This document shows, one piece after another, positions 54,590 to 61,715 of a stretch of 64,000 nucleotides of DNA. The translations under genes were made by a program, and so were the position numbers. The notes beneath the pieces were generated by a model, which saw nothing but the letters and a program-made list of their open reading frames with translations, had not been told where the DNA came from and searched no databases. Source of the stretch: Bradyrhizobium_A sp052115025 (GTDB lineage: Bacteria > Pseudomonadota > Alphaproteobacteria > Rhizobiales > Xanthobacteraceae); contig NZ_JBFRFW010000009.1 in assembly GCF_052115025.1 (NCBI RefSeq), positions 1-64,000 of the forward strand, given 5' to 3'. The stretch's first letter is position 1; every line of letters begins with the position of its first letter.

Positions 54590-54675
54590 ACAGGCTGCCT
54601 GACGTGTGCCCCGGTTCCACCGGTCGGCGCGGCCGGACTGCGCCATAGTCGGACGGTATTATGGCCGGGTGCGTG

Positions 54676-54720
54676 GTGTCGTGAGATCGGGTGTCGCGGG
54701 ATCGGGTGCCGTGAGATTGA
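54676..54720. repeat. Three imperfect 15-bp tandem repeats
   Basis: GTGTCGTGAGATCGG, GTGTCGCGGGATCGG and GTGCCGTGAGATTGA follow each other without gaps. They lie between the two FixK boxes. Repeats of this kind can arise by slippage or be protein-binding sites. Confidence 0.6.
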
Positions 54721-54800
54721 CGGAACGGCTGATGTTCCGCTTCTCCCAATAGAGGCTCGCATGACGCGAGCGATGAAGGGCCCGCGCGCATCCGCGCCTT

Positions 54801-54814
54801 TTGACCCAGATCAA
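54801..54814 (+). promoter_or_regulatory. FNR/FixK box before the phasin-like gene
   Basis: TTGACCCAGATCAA, centre 54807.5. AACAAT at 54836-54841 is near the -10 position. Predicted start is near 54849, 23 bases before the ATG. Confidence 0.62.
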
Positions 54815-54871
54815 TGATGTCCGCCGGGCCAGTTGAACAATCATTCGGACAAAAAATCGGGAGGTCTCGCC

Positions 54872-55231
54872 ATGAGCGATGGCATTGCAGGACAGGTGAG
54901 CGAGAGCGGTTCGGCGGCGCTCGAGCAGTTCACGCGGCCGGGGCGCCAGGCGGTCGATTTCGCCTTCGAGCTGCAGAAGGCCTGTCTCGACGAGATGGCG
55001 CAGGCCGGCGACGAGGCGCTGGAGCGGTTGCGATCGGAGATGGAGATCGGCGCCGAGTTCATCGCACGGATGGCCTGCGCGCGCTCGGTCCATGAGATCG
55101 CCTCCGCCTTCAGCGATTGCGGCGGGCACCAGGCCGACGTCCTGCGCCGCGACAGCGAACGGATGCTGCGGCACGGCCAGCGGATCTGTGAGCGGGCGTC
55201 AAAACTGCTGTCAGGCGCCGCCCGGCAATAA
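54872..55231 (+). CDS. Phasin-like protein
   Basis: A 119-residue all-helical protein. FTRPGRQAVDFAFELQKACLDEMAQAGDEALERLRSEM resembles the amphipathic core of phasins, which coat PHB granules. A C-terminal helix rich in Arg/His follows. GGGAGG precedes the ATG at 54872 (a TTG at 54833 is less likely). FixK box upstream and the phaB/phaC genes elsewhere in the window fit a granule protein made when oxygen is low. Small size and low complexity limit certainty. Confidence 0.7.
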   Translation: MSDGIAGQVSESGSAALEQFTRPGRQAVDFAFELQKACLDEMAQAGDEALERLRSEMEIGAEFIARMACARSVHEIASAFSDCGGHQADVLRRDSERMLRHGQRICERASKLLSGAARQ

Positions 55232-55242
55232 TTTCCGCTCCA

Positions 55243-55277
55243 GCGTGGCCTGGCCGCGTTCGCGGCCGGGCTTTTCT
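55243..55277 (+). terminator. Rho-independent terminator after the phasin-like gene
   Basis: CTGGCCGCG and CGCGGCCGG pair around a two-base loop (allowing one G-U), followed by GCTTTTCTT. The T tract runs straight into the next FixK box. Confidence 0.72.
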
Positions 55278-55291
55278 TTGACCTCGATCAA
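55278..55291 (+). promoter_or_regulatory. FNR/FixK box before the CBS gene
   Basis: TTGACCTCGATCAA, centre 55284.5, 76 bases before the CBS start. No good -10 hexamer is seen at the expected place. Confidence 0.55.
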
Positions 55292-55360
55292 TCCGCGGCC
55301 GCCGCCGCCGGTGCAGCCTGTCGAGGCTGCCGGAGCGTCCGGCCGAGTCGCGACCGGGAG

Positions 55361-55792
55361 ATGCCGTTGTACCGTTTTCTCGACGAAACCGTCGCCGATC
55401 ACATGACCCGCACGGTGAAGACCGCGTCGCGCGCCGAAACCATGGCCGAGCTGCAGCGGCGCTTCGACGCCGATGACTTCAACACCTACCCGGTGGTGGA
55501 GGACGGCGAGGTGGTGGGGATCGTCACCAAGTTCGATTTCCTGAAGATCTTTTCCATGACCCCGGCCCGCCTGGTGCCGCGTTATGATGACCTGATGAAG
55601 GTGTCGGTCGGGGAGGCGATGACCTACGAATTCATCTACGTCACGCCGGTGACCCGACTGACACGGGTGCTGCAGCTCATGGTCGAGCATCGCATCCGCA
55701 GCGTTCCGGTGATCCAGGGCGAACGCGACCTGGTCGGCATCATCTCGCGCGAGGATGTGATGCGGGCGCTGCACCTTTGCGAGGGCCGGTAG
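55361..55792 (+). CDS. CBS domain protein
   Basis: A 143-residue protein that is little more than a CBS pair: MTRTVKTASRAETMAELQRRFDADDFNTYPVVEDGEVVGIV, then MTYEFIYVTPVTRLTRVLQLMVEHRIRSVPVIQGERDLVGII. CBS pairs bind AMP/ATP or similar ligands, so an energy-sensing role is likely. GGGAG abuts the ATG, closer than normal. It forms one stress-gene series with the neighbouring universal-stress gene. Confidence 0.88.
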   Translation: MPLYRFLDETVADHMTRTVKTASRAETMAELQRRFDADDFNTYPVVEDGEVVGIVTKFDFLKIFSMTPARLVPRYDDLMKVSVGEAMTYEFIYVTPVTRLTRVLQLMVEHRIRSVPVIQGERDLVGIISREDVMRALHLCEGR

Positions 55793-55816
55793 AAGGTCGC
55801 CGCGTGCCCGCGCAGG

Positions 55817-55830
55817 TTGAGCAGGATCAA
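55817..55830 (+). promoter_or_regulatory. FNR/FixK box before the universal-stress gene
   Basis: TTGAGCAGGATCAA, centre 55823.5. TAAGGT at 55853-55858 sits exactly at -10; the same hexamer follows the box at 60966. Start is near 55865. Confidence 0.65.
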
Positions 55831-55882
55831 GATGGCGCCGCCTGCCGCACGGTAAGGTGACGGCGGACAAGGAGACGTGATC

Positions 55883-56725
55883 ATGCCCGTGCAAGACATT
55901 TTCCTTCCGCTCGCCAGCCATCTCCGGCCATCCGCGGACGCGCTGGGGACGTGTGCTGCGATTGCCCGTTCGCTCGGGGCGCATGTTGCCGTGGTCGCCG
56001 TCGACACCGCCATCGCCGCAGCGGCGCATCCCTTCCAGGCCGCCAGCCATTTCGTCCGTGACGCGACGCTCACCCCCGAGCGCAGCAGCGCCGATCCGGA
56101 CAGCGCTCTGAACCTGTTCCTGGCCGAGGCCCGGCGTCGCAGCGTGCGCTGTGAGCATGCCGTGATCCGCGGCACCATCGACACCGCGCCCGCGATGCTG
56201 GCGGAGGCCGCCAGGCTGCATGATCTGACGCTGCTGCCGGTCGGCTCGCACGACAGCGCGCTGGAACAGACGCAGCTGGCGCTGCTGTTCTCATCCGGCC
56301 GGCCGCTGCTGATCTTCCCGCAGGAGCAGGCGGCGGCGCTGCCGATCACGTTCGACCGGGTGGCGATTGCCTGGAACCGCAGCGCGCAGGCGGCGCGTGC
56401 GGTTGGCGACGCGCTGCCGCTGCTGCGGACTGCGACCCATGTGCAGATCTTCACCGCGACCGATCGTGCCACCGAACAGGATGCGGCGTCGGGCAACGCG
56501 CTGGTGCGGCATCTCGGCGAGCACGGCATCGCCGCGACATTCGAGACCATTGCGCTGGCGGGCAGCTCGGTGGGCAAGGTCTTTGAAAGTTATGTGAAGG
56601 CGAACGCCAGCGATCTGCTGGTCATGGGCGGCTACGGCCGGTCCTGGTTGAAGGAATTTACATGGGGCGGTGCGACGAATACGATTTTGGAAGGCCCGCC
56701 TTGCTGGGTCCTGATGTCACACTAG
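55883..56725 (+). CDS. Universal stress protein, two-domain type
   Basis: A 280-residue protein formed from tandem UspA folds. The second domain keeps the nucleotide-binding pattern near the end (LLVMGGYGRSWLKEFTWGGATNTIL). The first is degenerate but similar in strand order (LPLASHLRPSADALGTCAAIARSLGAHVAVVAVD). Tandem Usp proteins support survival in oxygen or carbon stress. AAGGAG precedes the ATG at 55883 (a GTG at 55877 is inside the spacer). Confidence 0.88.
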   Translation: MPVQDIFLPLASHLRPSADALGTCAAIARSLGAHVAVVAVDTAIAAAAHPFQAASHFVRDATLTPERSSADPDSALNLFLAEARRRSVRCEHAVIRGTIDTAPAMLAEAARLHDLTLLPVGSHDSALEQTQLALLFSSGRPLLIFPQEQAAALPITFDRVAIAWNRSAQAARAVGDALPLLRTATHVQIFTATDRATEQDAASGNALVRHLGEHGIAATFETIALAGSSVGKVFESYVKANASDLLVMGGYGRSWLKEFTWGGATNTILEGPPCWVLMSH

Positions 56726-56952
56726 TGTCTCGCAGGCGCGTTGCATGGCGCGCAATCGCAGAAACTTCACGTTCCGCGCACTCCTGCCGCCGATCTGACG
56801 TCGCTGGATCAGCCCGTTTATCGAATTATCGAAGTGCGTCGCGGAGGTTGCCGCGATGTTTCACGGATTTCGAAACGCGAACCACTGGCGCTGATGTTGA
56901 ATCAGGATATGGTGCGGCTTCGGTTCAGTCCGCGCTGTGAGATCGTGGTGCA

Positions 56953-59655
56953 ATGTCGGTTTATCGGCTGAGCAATCTGCTGTCGCCTCGCTCTGTGGCT
57001 CTGGTCGGCGCCTCGCCGCGCGCAGGCTCGCTCGGACGCGCCATCCTCGACAACATCCGCGCTGCGGGCTTCGAAGGCCCGATCGGCGTGGTCAACCCCG
57101 GCCATCGCGAGATCGCCGGGTTGCCGACCGTCGGCCGCCTCGCGGACCTTGCCTTCGTTCCCGAACTGGTGGTGATCACCACGCCCGCCGCCGCGATCCC
57201 CGGCCTCGTCGCCGAGGCGGGGCAGAAGGGGGCAGCGGGCGCGTTGATCGTCAGCGCCGGCCTTGGCCGCGGCGTGGACTCGCTCAGCGACATGACCGAA
57301 CGCACGGCGCGCAAGTATGGCATGCGGCTGATCGGTCCGAACTGTCTCGGCATCATGATGCCGAACGCCCGCCTGAATGCCGGCTTTGCCGCGCACATGC
57401 CGCAGCCCGGTGGTCTTGCGCTGATCTCGCAGTCCGGTGCCATCGCCGCTGGCATGGTGGACTGGGCGGCGCAGCGCCACGTCGGCTTCTCGGGAATCGT
57501 CTCGATCGGCGATCAGCTCGACGTCGATATCGCCGACCTCCTCGACTACTTCGCACTCGATCCGGCGACCCAGGCGGTGCTGCTCTATGTCGAGGCGATC
57601 AAGGACGCCCGCAAGTTCATGTCCGCGGCACGCGCGGCGGCACGGATGAAGCCGATCGTCGTGGTCAAGTCCGGACGGATGGCCCAGGGCGCGAAGGCCG
57701 CCGCCACCCACACCGGCGCGCTGGCGGGCTCCGATGCGGTCTATGATGCGGCCTTCCACCGCGCCGGCATGCTGCGGGTGTTCGACCTGCGCGAGCTGTT
57801 CGACTGCGCCGAGACGCTGAGCCGCGCCAATCCGCCGAGAGGCAAGCGCCTCGCGATCCTGACCAATGGCGGCGGCATCGGCGTGCTCGCGATCGACCGC
57901 CTGGCCGAGCTTGGCGGCCTGCCGGCGACGATCTCCGCTGAACTGCGCGCGCAGCTCGATCCGGTCCTGCCGGCGACCTGGTCGAAGGCCAACCCGGTCG
58001 ACATCGTCGGCGACGCCAACGCCGATCGCTACGTCGCCGCGCTCGGCCCCCTGCTGGCCGACCCCGGCAACGATGCCGTCCTGGTGATGAACGTCCAGAC
58101 CGCGGTGGCACCCGCCGGCGAGATCGCGACCAGGGTCGCAGACCTCGTGCGCGCCGAACGAACCCGGCGGCTCACGGGCAAGCCGGTACTTGCGGTGTGG
58201 GTCGGCGCCAGCGAGGCGGTGTCGGAGACCCTCAGCGCCGCCTCGATCCCGAGCTATCCGACCGAAGACGACGCCGTGCGCGGCTTCATGCATCTCGTGC
58301 ATCATCGCGACGTGGTGGAGATGCTGTCGGAGGTGCCGCCGAGCCTGCCCGGCGACTTCGTGCCCGACGTTGCGGCGGCGCGCCGCATCGTCGACGCCGC
58401 CATCGCGGACGGGCGCCAATGGCTCGACCCGGTCGAGGTGGCGCAGGTGCTCTCGGCCTACCAGATCGCGATGGTGCCGACCGTGCCGGCCGCCGATCCC
58501 GACGAGGCGGCGCGGCGGGCCGGGGAATTTTTCGCCCGCGGCGAGACCGTGGTGCTCAAGGTGCAGTCGCGCGACATCGTGCACAAGTCGGACGTCGGCG
58601 GCGTGGTGCTGAACCTGACCAACGCCGAGCAGGTCCGCGCCGCTGCGGTTGAAATCCTGGCGCGGGCGAGGGCGAAGCGGCCGGATGCGCGGCTTGCCGG
58701 CGTCATCGTGCAGCCGATGGTGGTGCGCTCCAAGGCGCGCGAGTTGATCCTCGGCATCGCCGATGATCCGACCTTCGGCACCGTCATCGTGTTCGGCCGC
58801 GGCGGCACCGCGGTCGAGGTCATCAACGACAAGGCGCTGGCGCTGCCGCCGCTCGATCTTCCGCTGGCGCGCAATCTGGTCGGCCGCACGCGGGTGTCGC
58901 GGCTGCTGCAGGGCTATCGCGATGTCCCGCCGGCGAAGCCGGACGAAGTGCCGCTGACGCTGGTCAAGCTGTCGCAGCTCGCCGCCGACCTGCCACAGAT
59001 CCGCGAGCTCGACATCAATCCGCTGCTCGCCGATCATCGCGGCGTGCTGGCGGTGGACGCCCGCATCGCGGTCGGCACGCCGGTGCGCAAGTTCGCGGGG
59101 TCCGGCCACATCAACTTCGCGCTGCGGCCCTATCCGTCGGAGTGGCAGCGCACCATCGTCGCCAAGGACGGCTGGCGGCTGCACACCCGGCCGATCCGAC
59201 CCGACGACGCGCCGCAGATCCGCGACTTGCTCAGCCATGTCACCATGGAGGACCTGCGGCTGCGCTTCTTCGCGCCGATCAAGGAGTTCTCGCACCAGTT
59301 CATCGCCCGCCTGACCCAGCTCGACTATGCGCGGGCGATGGCGTTCGTCGCCCTCGACGAGGCGAGCGGCGAGATGGTCGGCGTGGTGCGCATCCACTCC
59401 GATTCGATCTACGAGAACGGTGAGTACGCCATCCTGCTGCGCTCCGACATGAAGGGCCGCGGCCTCGGCTGGGCGCTGATGCAGCTGCTGATCGACTATG
59501 CGCGGGCGGAAGGGCTTGCCCGGATCTCGGGGCAGGTGCTGCAGGAGAACACCGTGATGCTCGACATGTGCCGCGAGCTCGGTTTCAAGGTCGTGACCGA
59601 TCCGGCCGACCCTGAACTCTGCGACGTGACGCTGACGCTGAAGCCCGGCAGGTGA
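56953..59655 (+). CDS. ADP-forming acyl-CoA synthetase fused to GNAT acetyltransferase (Pat-like)
   Basis: A 900-residue protein: CoA-binding domain (about 10-135, LLSPRSVALVGASPRAGSLGRAILDNI), succinyl-CoA-ligase-like domain (about 150-300, LALISQSGAIAAGMVDWAAQRHVGFSGIVSIGDQLDVDIADLLDYF), ATP-grasp region (about 490-710, VVLKVQSRDIVHKSDVGGVVLNL), and C-terminal GNAT domain (about 730-890, MKGRGLGWALMQLLIDYA). Members include protein lysine acetyltransferases that silence acyl-CoA synthetases, and active ADP-forming ligases. The NDP-ligase catalytic histidine segment (LAATHTGAL-like, here AAATHTGALAG) is present, so synthesis activity is not ruled out. No clear ribosome site. The 227-base gap before it holds no gene or FixK box. 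Confidence 0.9.
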   Translation: MSVYRLSNLLSPRSVALVGASPRAGSLGRAILDNIRAAGFEGPIGVVNPGHREIAGLPTVGRLADLAFVPELVVITTPAAAIPGLVAEAGQKGAAGALIVSAGLGRGVDSLSDMTERTARKYGMRLIGPNCLGIMMPNARLNAGFAAHMPQPGGLALISQSGAIAAGMVDWAAQRHVGFSGIVSIGDQLDVDIADLLDYFALDPATQAVLLYVEAIKDARKFMSAARAAARMKPIVVVKSGRMAQGAKAAATHTGALAGSDAVYDAAFHRAGMLRVFDLRELFDCAETLSRANPPRGKRLAILTNGGGIGVLAIDRLAELGGLPATISAELRAQLDPVLPATWSKANPVDIVGDANADRYVAALGPLLADPGNDAVLVMNVQTAVAPAGEIATRVADLVRAERTRRLTGKPVLAVWVGASEAVSETLSAASIPSYPTEDDAVRGFMHLVHHRDVVEMLSEVPPSLPGDFVPDVAAARRIVDAAIADGRQWLDPVEVAQVLSAYQIAMVPTVPAADPDEAARRAGEFFARGETVVLKVQSRDIVHKSDVGGVVLNLTNAEQVRAAAVEILARARAKRPDARLAGVIVQPMVVRSKARELILGIADDPTFGTVIVFGRGGTAVEVINDKALALPPLDLPLARNLVGRTRVSRLLQGYRDVPPAKPDEVPLTLVKLSQLAADLPQIRELDINPLLADHRGVLAVDARIAVGTPVRKFAGSGHINFALRPYPSEWQRTIVAKDGWRLHTRPIRPDDAPQIRDLLSHVTMEDLRLRFFAPIKEFSHQFIARLTQLDYARAMAFVALDEASGEMVGVVRIHSDSIYENGEYAILLRSDMKGRGLGWALMQLLIDYARAEGLARISGQVLQENTVMLDMCRELGFKVVTDPADPELCDVTLTLKPGR

Positions 59656-59706
59656 TGGAGGCCGCCGATGCGCGCGGGCTTGTCCCGCACGCATCCTGTC
59701 GCGGCG

Positions 59707-60129
59707 TCACAGCCGCGTGGTCGAGACCACGCGGAAGGTGTGCAGGGCGCCGTTGTCGCGGATCGATACGTACTCGCCGGCAATGAAGCGCTCGTCGGTG
59801 AAATGATAGCCCGCCTCGTCCGGCAGGTGCGTCTCGTCCTCGTAGTGGAACGTCCAGGATCCGCCGGGACGGTGGACAAGATGGCCGGCAGTCTGTTCGC
59901 CGCCGGGCCGCAGGCGCACCACGCGGCAGGCCTCGCGATGCTCCTTCCACTGCGCCGGATCGATCCGGCCGTCGGCGCCGAGCGGCGCCAGCAGCACATA
60001 GGCGATGCCGTGCTCGCCCTCGGGGTGTCCCGCTTCGCGCGCGAGCTCCAGGCGGATTTGCCGGAAGCTCGGCGGCAGCGAGGCGTTCAGGATCGGCGGC
60101 AGGCCGGAGGTCGCATGTGGATGTCGCAT
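59707..60129 (-). CDS. Hypothetical protein
   Basis: A 140-residue soluble protein. It is rich in aromatic and charged residues in its second half (HLVHRPGGSWTFHYEDETHLPDEAGYHFTDERFIAGEYVSIRD), suggesting a small beta-barrel. AGGAG is eight bases before the ATG. It is the last gene of the FixK-box operon with the holin-like and DUF883 genes. No function recognised. Confidence 0.72.
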   Translation of the reverse strand: MRHPHATSGLPPILNASLPPSFRQIRLELAREAGHPEGEHGIAYVLLAPLGADGRIDPAQWKEHREACRVVRLRPGGEQTAGHLVHRPGGSWTFHYEDETHLPDEAGYHFTDERFIAGEYVSIRDNGALHTFRVVSTTRL

Positions 60130-60153
60130 GGTGGTGTCTCCTCGCGGCAATTG

Positions 60154-60627
60154 TCAGCCCGGCTCGGCTTTCGATGCCTTGGGCCTCGTCAGTTGCCGGA
60201 CGATGGCCGTGAGCAGCGGCACCAGCAAAGGCAGCAGCGCGCCCTCGAGCGGATGGCGCATGAAGCCGCTGACCTCGGCGTGCAGGCCCTGGGCCTCGCT
60301 CTGCAGCGCATCGATCGCGCTGTCGTGGATGTCGTTGGCGAGCGCGAGCTCGCGGGCCGCCGGCCCGCGCGATGCCGCCACGAAGATCACCGCGGCGATC
60401 ACGAAGTTGATGGCGCCGAGCGCGGCAGCGGCGACGATCGCGCTCCAGACCTGGACCAGCGCGAAATAGGCGGCGAGCTCGAGCATCAGCAGGCCGAACG
60501 CGGCGATCAGGGCGGCGAATGCCTTCATCCCCAGGCTCACCAGCAGGTGGCGCAGGCGGATGTCGGCGATGATGCGGTCGGCACGCCACAGCGCCCGCAG
60601 GTGGCGCGCGATATTTTCGGAATTCAC
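60154..60627 (-). CDS. Phage-holin-family-like membrane protein
   Basis: A 157-residue protein with two central membrane helices (about 36-60 and 62-86, FAALIAAFGLLMLELAAYFALVQVWSAIVAAAALGAINFVIAAVIFVAA), an amphipathic N-terminus and a third hydrophobic patch near the end (LLPLLVPLLTAIV). This fits the YqjE/holin-superfamily partners of DUF883 proteins and not a lysis gene, since no phage genes are near. Starts one base before the end of its upstream neighbour's stop region, so they are coupled. Confidence 0.75.
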   Translation of the reverse strand: MNSENIARHLRALWRADRIIADIRLRHLLVSLGMKAFAALIAAFGLLMLELAAYFALVQVWSAIVAAAALGAINFVIAAVIFVAASRGPAARELALANDIHDSAIDALQSEAQGLHAEVSGFMRHPLEGALLPLLVPLLTAIVRQLTRPKASKAEPG

Positions 60628-60628
60628 G

Positions 60629-60904
60629 TTACGCTCTCCTCAGCATGAAACCGACCACGACGCCGAGCGCGAAGGCGGATGCCAGCGTGGTGATCGGACG
60701 CTCCGCGACCATCTGTTCCATGTGGCTCTGTTCGCCGGCCAGCGTCTGTCCGAGGTCGTCGAGCGCGGATTTCAGCTGCTTCGACAGATCCTCGAACGTG
60801 TCACGGGAGGCGCCGGCGATCTTGTCGCGCCTGTCGCCGATCACGCGGCTGATGTCGTCCTTGAGCGACTGCAGTTCGCTCGTCAGGTCATGTGTCTGCA
60901 GCAT
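60629..60904 (-). CDS. DUF883 (ElaB/YqjD-like) membrane-anchored protein
   Basis: A 91-residue protein. It has a long amphipathic coiled helix (LTSELQSLKDDISRVIGDRRDKIAGASRDTFEDLSKQLKSALDDL) followed by a C-terminal membrane segment with GVVVGFMLRR at the end. This is the pattern of ElaB/YqjD, ribosome-binding inner-membrane proteins of stationary phase. First gene of an operon with the holin-like and hypothetical genes. FixK box at 60966 is 27 bases before its predicted transcript start. Confidence 0.85.
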   Translation of the reverse strand: MLQTHDLTSELQSLKDDISRVIGDRRDKIAGASRDTFEDLSKQLKSALDDLGQTLAGEQSHMEQMVAERPITTLASAFALGVVVGFMLRRA

Positions 60905-60965
60905 GAGGTCGGCTCCCGGTCATTGCACGGATCTGGGCACCTTAGCCCGCGGTCTTGCGCTCCCA

Positions 60966-60979
60966 TTGACCTGCGTCAA
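60966..60979 (-). promoter_or_regulatory. FNR/FixK box before the DUF883 operon
   Basis: TTGACCTGCGTCAA, centre 60972.5. The minus-strand -10 TAAGGT (60939-60944) is at the right spacing. Start is near 60931. Confidence 0.68.
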
Positions 60980-60998
60980 ACGGGCGCGCGGGACCGCG

Positions 60999-61334
60999 TC
61001 ACTCGAGGCTTTTGAGAAAAGCCAGCAGATCGTTGATCTGGTCGGGGTCGAGCTGGAATGCCGGCATGGTCGGATGCCCGGTGTAGATGCCTTCGGCGAA
61101 TGCCTCCGACAGCGTCTCGATCGGGTAGCGCTGATGCAGCGTGCGGAATGGCGGCGCGATCTTCAGCGGGCTGTCCGTCACCTTGTCGATGGAATGACAG
61201 CGCGCGCAGTTGGTTCGGGCGAAGGTCTGGCCGCGCTGCGCGGCGGGGGAGGCGGCGAATGCGGGCGTGCCTGCCGGCATGGCCAGGAGACCCGCGAGAC
61301 CTGCGGCAAGGAGGGCGGTGGAACGGAACGGCAT
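60999..61334 (-). CDS. Small periplasmic cytochrome c
   Basis: A 111-residue monoheme protein. It has a Sec signal (MPFRSTALLAAGLAGLLAMPAGTPAFA), the heme-binding CARCH, and the methionine ligand in GHPTMPAFQLDPDQINDLLAFL. Class I cytochrome c, probably an electron donor or acceptor for the cbb3 oxidase or nitrogen-oxide enzymes. The ATG at 61334 is preferred over one at 61388, because the latter lies upstream of the transcript start predicted from the FixK box. Confidence 0.9.
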   Translation of the reverse strand: MPFRSTALLAAGLAGLLAMPAGTPAFAASPAAQRGQTFARTNCARCHSIDKVTDSPLKIAPPFRTLHQRYPIETLSEAFAEGIYTGHPTMPAFQLDPDQINDLLAFLKSLE

Positions 61335-61406
61335 CACGGCGGAGCCTCGCGATTCGGCTGAAGATTCAATGCGCCACCCATATTCCATGGTCGCCACCCC
61401 CGCGAC

Positions 61407-61420
61407 TTGACGTGGGTCAA
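61407..61420 (-). promoter_or_regulatory. FNR/FixK box before the cytochrome c gene
   Basis: TTGACGTGGGTCAA, centre 61413.5. The minus-strand -10 AATATG (61379-61384) gives a start near 61372, 38 bases before the ATG. Confidence 0.65.
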
Positions 61421-61473
61421 TCGCGTGATGGCGGGGCGTTGCCGCCACCTCGATGCGGCCCGGCGGCGCGGGT

Positions 61474-61487
61474 TTGATCCGGATCAA
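61474..61487 (+). promoter_or_regulatory. FNR/FixK box before the small ORF-hemN pair
   Basis: TTGATCCGGATCAA is a perfect palindrome, centre 61480.5. CATAGT at 61509-61514 lies at -10. Start is near 61522, just before the 47-aa ORF at 61537. Confidence 0.72.
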
Positions 61488-61536
61488 GGCCGGCGCGGCG
61501 CACTGGGGCATAGTGCAATCGAAGCGGAGGTGCGCC

Positions 61537-61680
61537 ATGCTGCTGATCGACACCCTGATTGTGACCGCTGCGTTGCTGTTCATGGTCGCGGTTTTCGCCT
61601 GTGCGCTGGTCGGAAAACCGTCGACTTCAGTCATGCCGAATGGCCCGGAATGGCCACGGCGCAAGCGCCGCGCGTTCTGA
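61537..61680 (+). CDS. 47-residue single-helix membrane protein
   Basis: MLLIDTLIVTAALLFMVAVFACALVG is one hydrophobic helix, followed by a short basic cytoplasmic tail (PEWPRRKRRAF). GGAGG is six bases before the ATG, and a perfect FixK box stands upstream. It lies 35 bases before hemN in the same transcript. Small proteins of this sort accompany cytochrome oxidase assembly or heme genes, but I cannot name it. Confidence 0.72.
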   Translation: MLLIDTLIVTAALLFMVAVFACALVGKPSTSVMPNGPEWPRRKRRAF

Positions 61681-61715
61681 CAGCGCCGTCGCGATCGTCT
61701 TGAAGGAATTGCAGA

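Larger units (their letters stand above)
54418..54871. other. 454-base divergent regulatory region
   Basis: No gene is supported. It holds two FixK boxes, one facing each neighbour, plus three imperfect 15-base tandem repeats in the middle (54676-54720). Frames running through it are shadows with no ribosome sites. Confidence 0.65.

Noticed and set aside
56741..56971. 76-codon ORF before the acyl-CoA synthetase gene
   Set aside because: No ribosome site, overlaps the real start, and does not resemble protein.
60154..60627. Prophage remnant suggested by the holin-like protein
   Set aside because: No other phage genes, and this family commonly pairs with DUF883 proteins in ordinary chromosomes.
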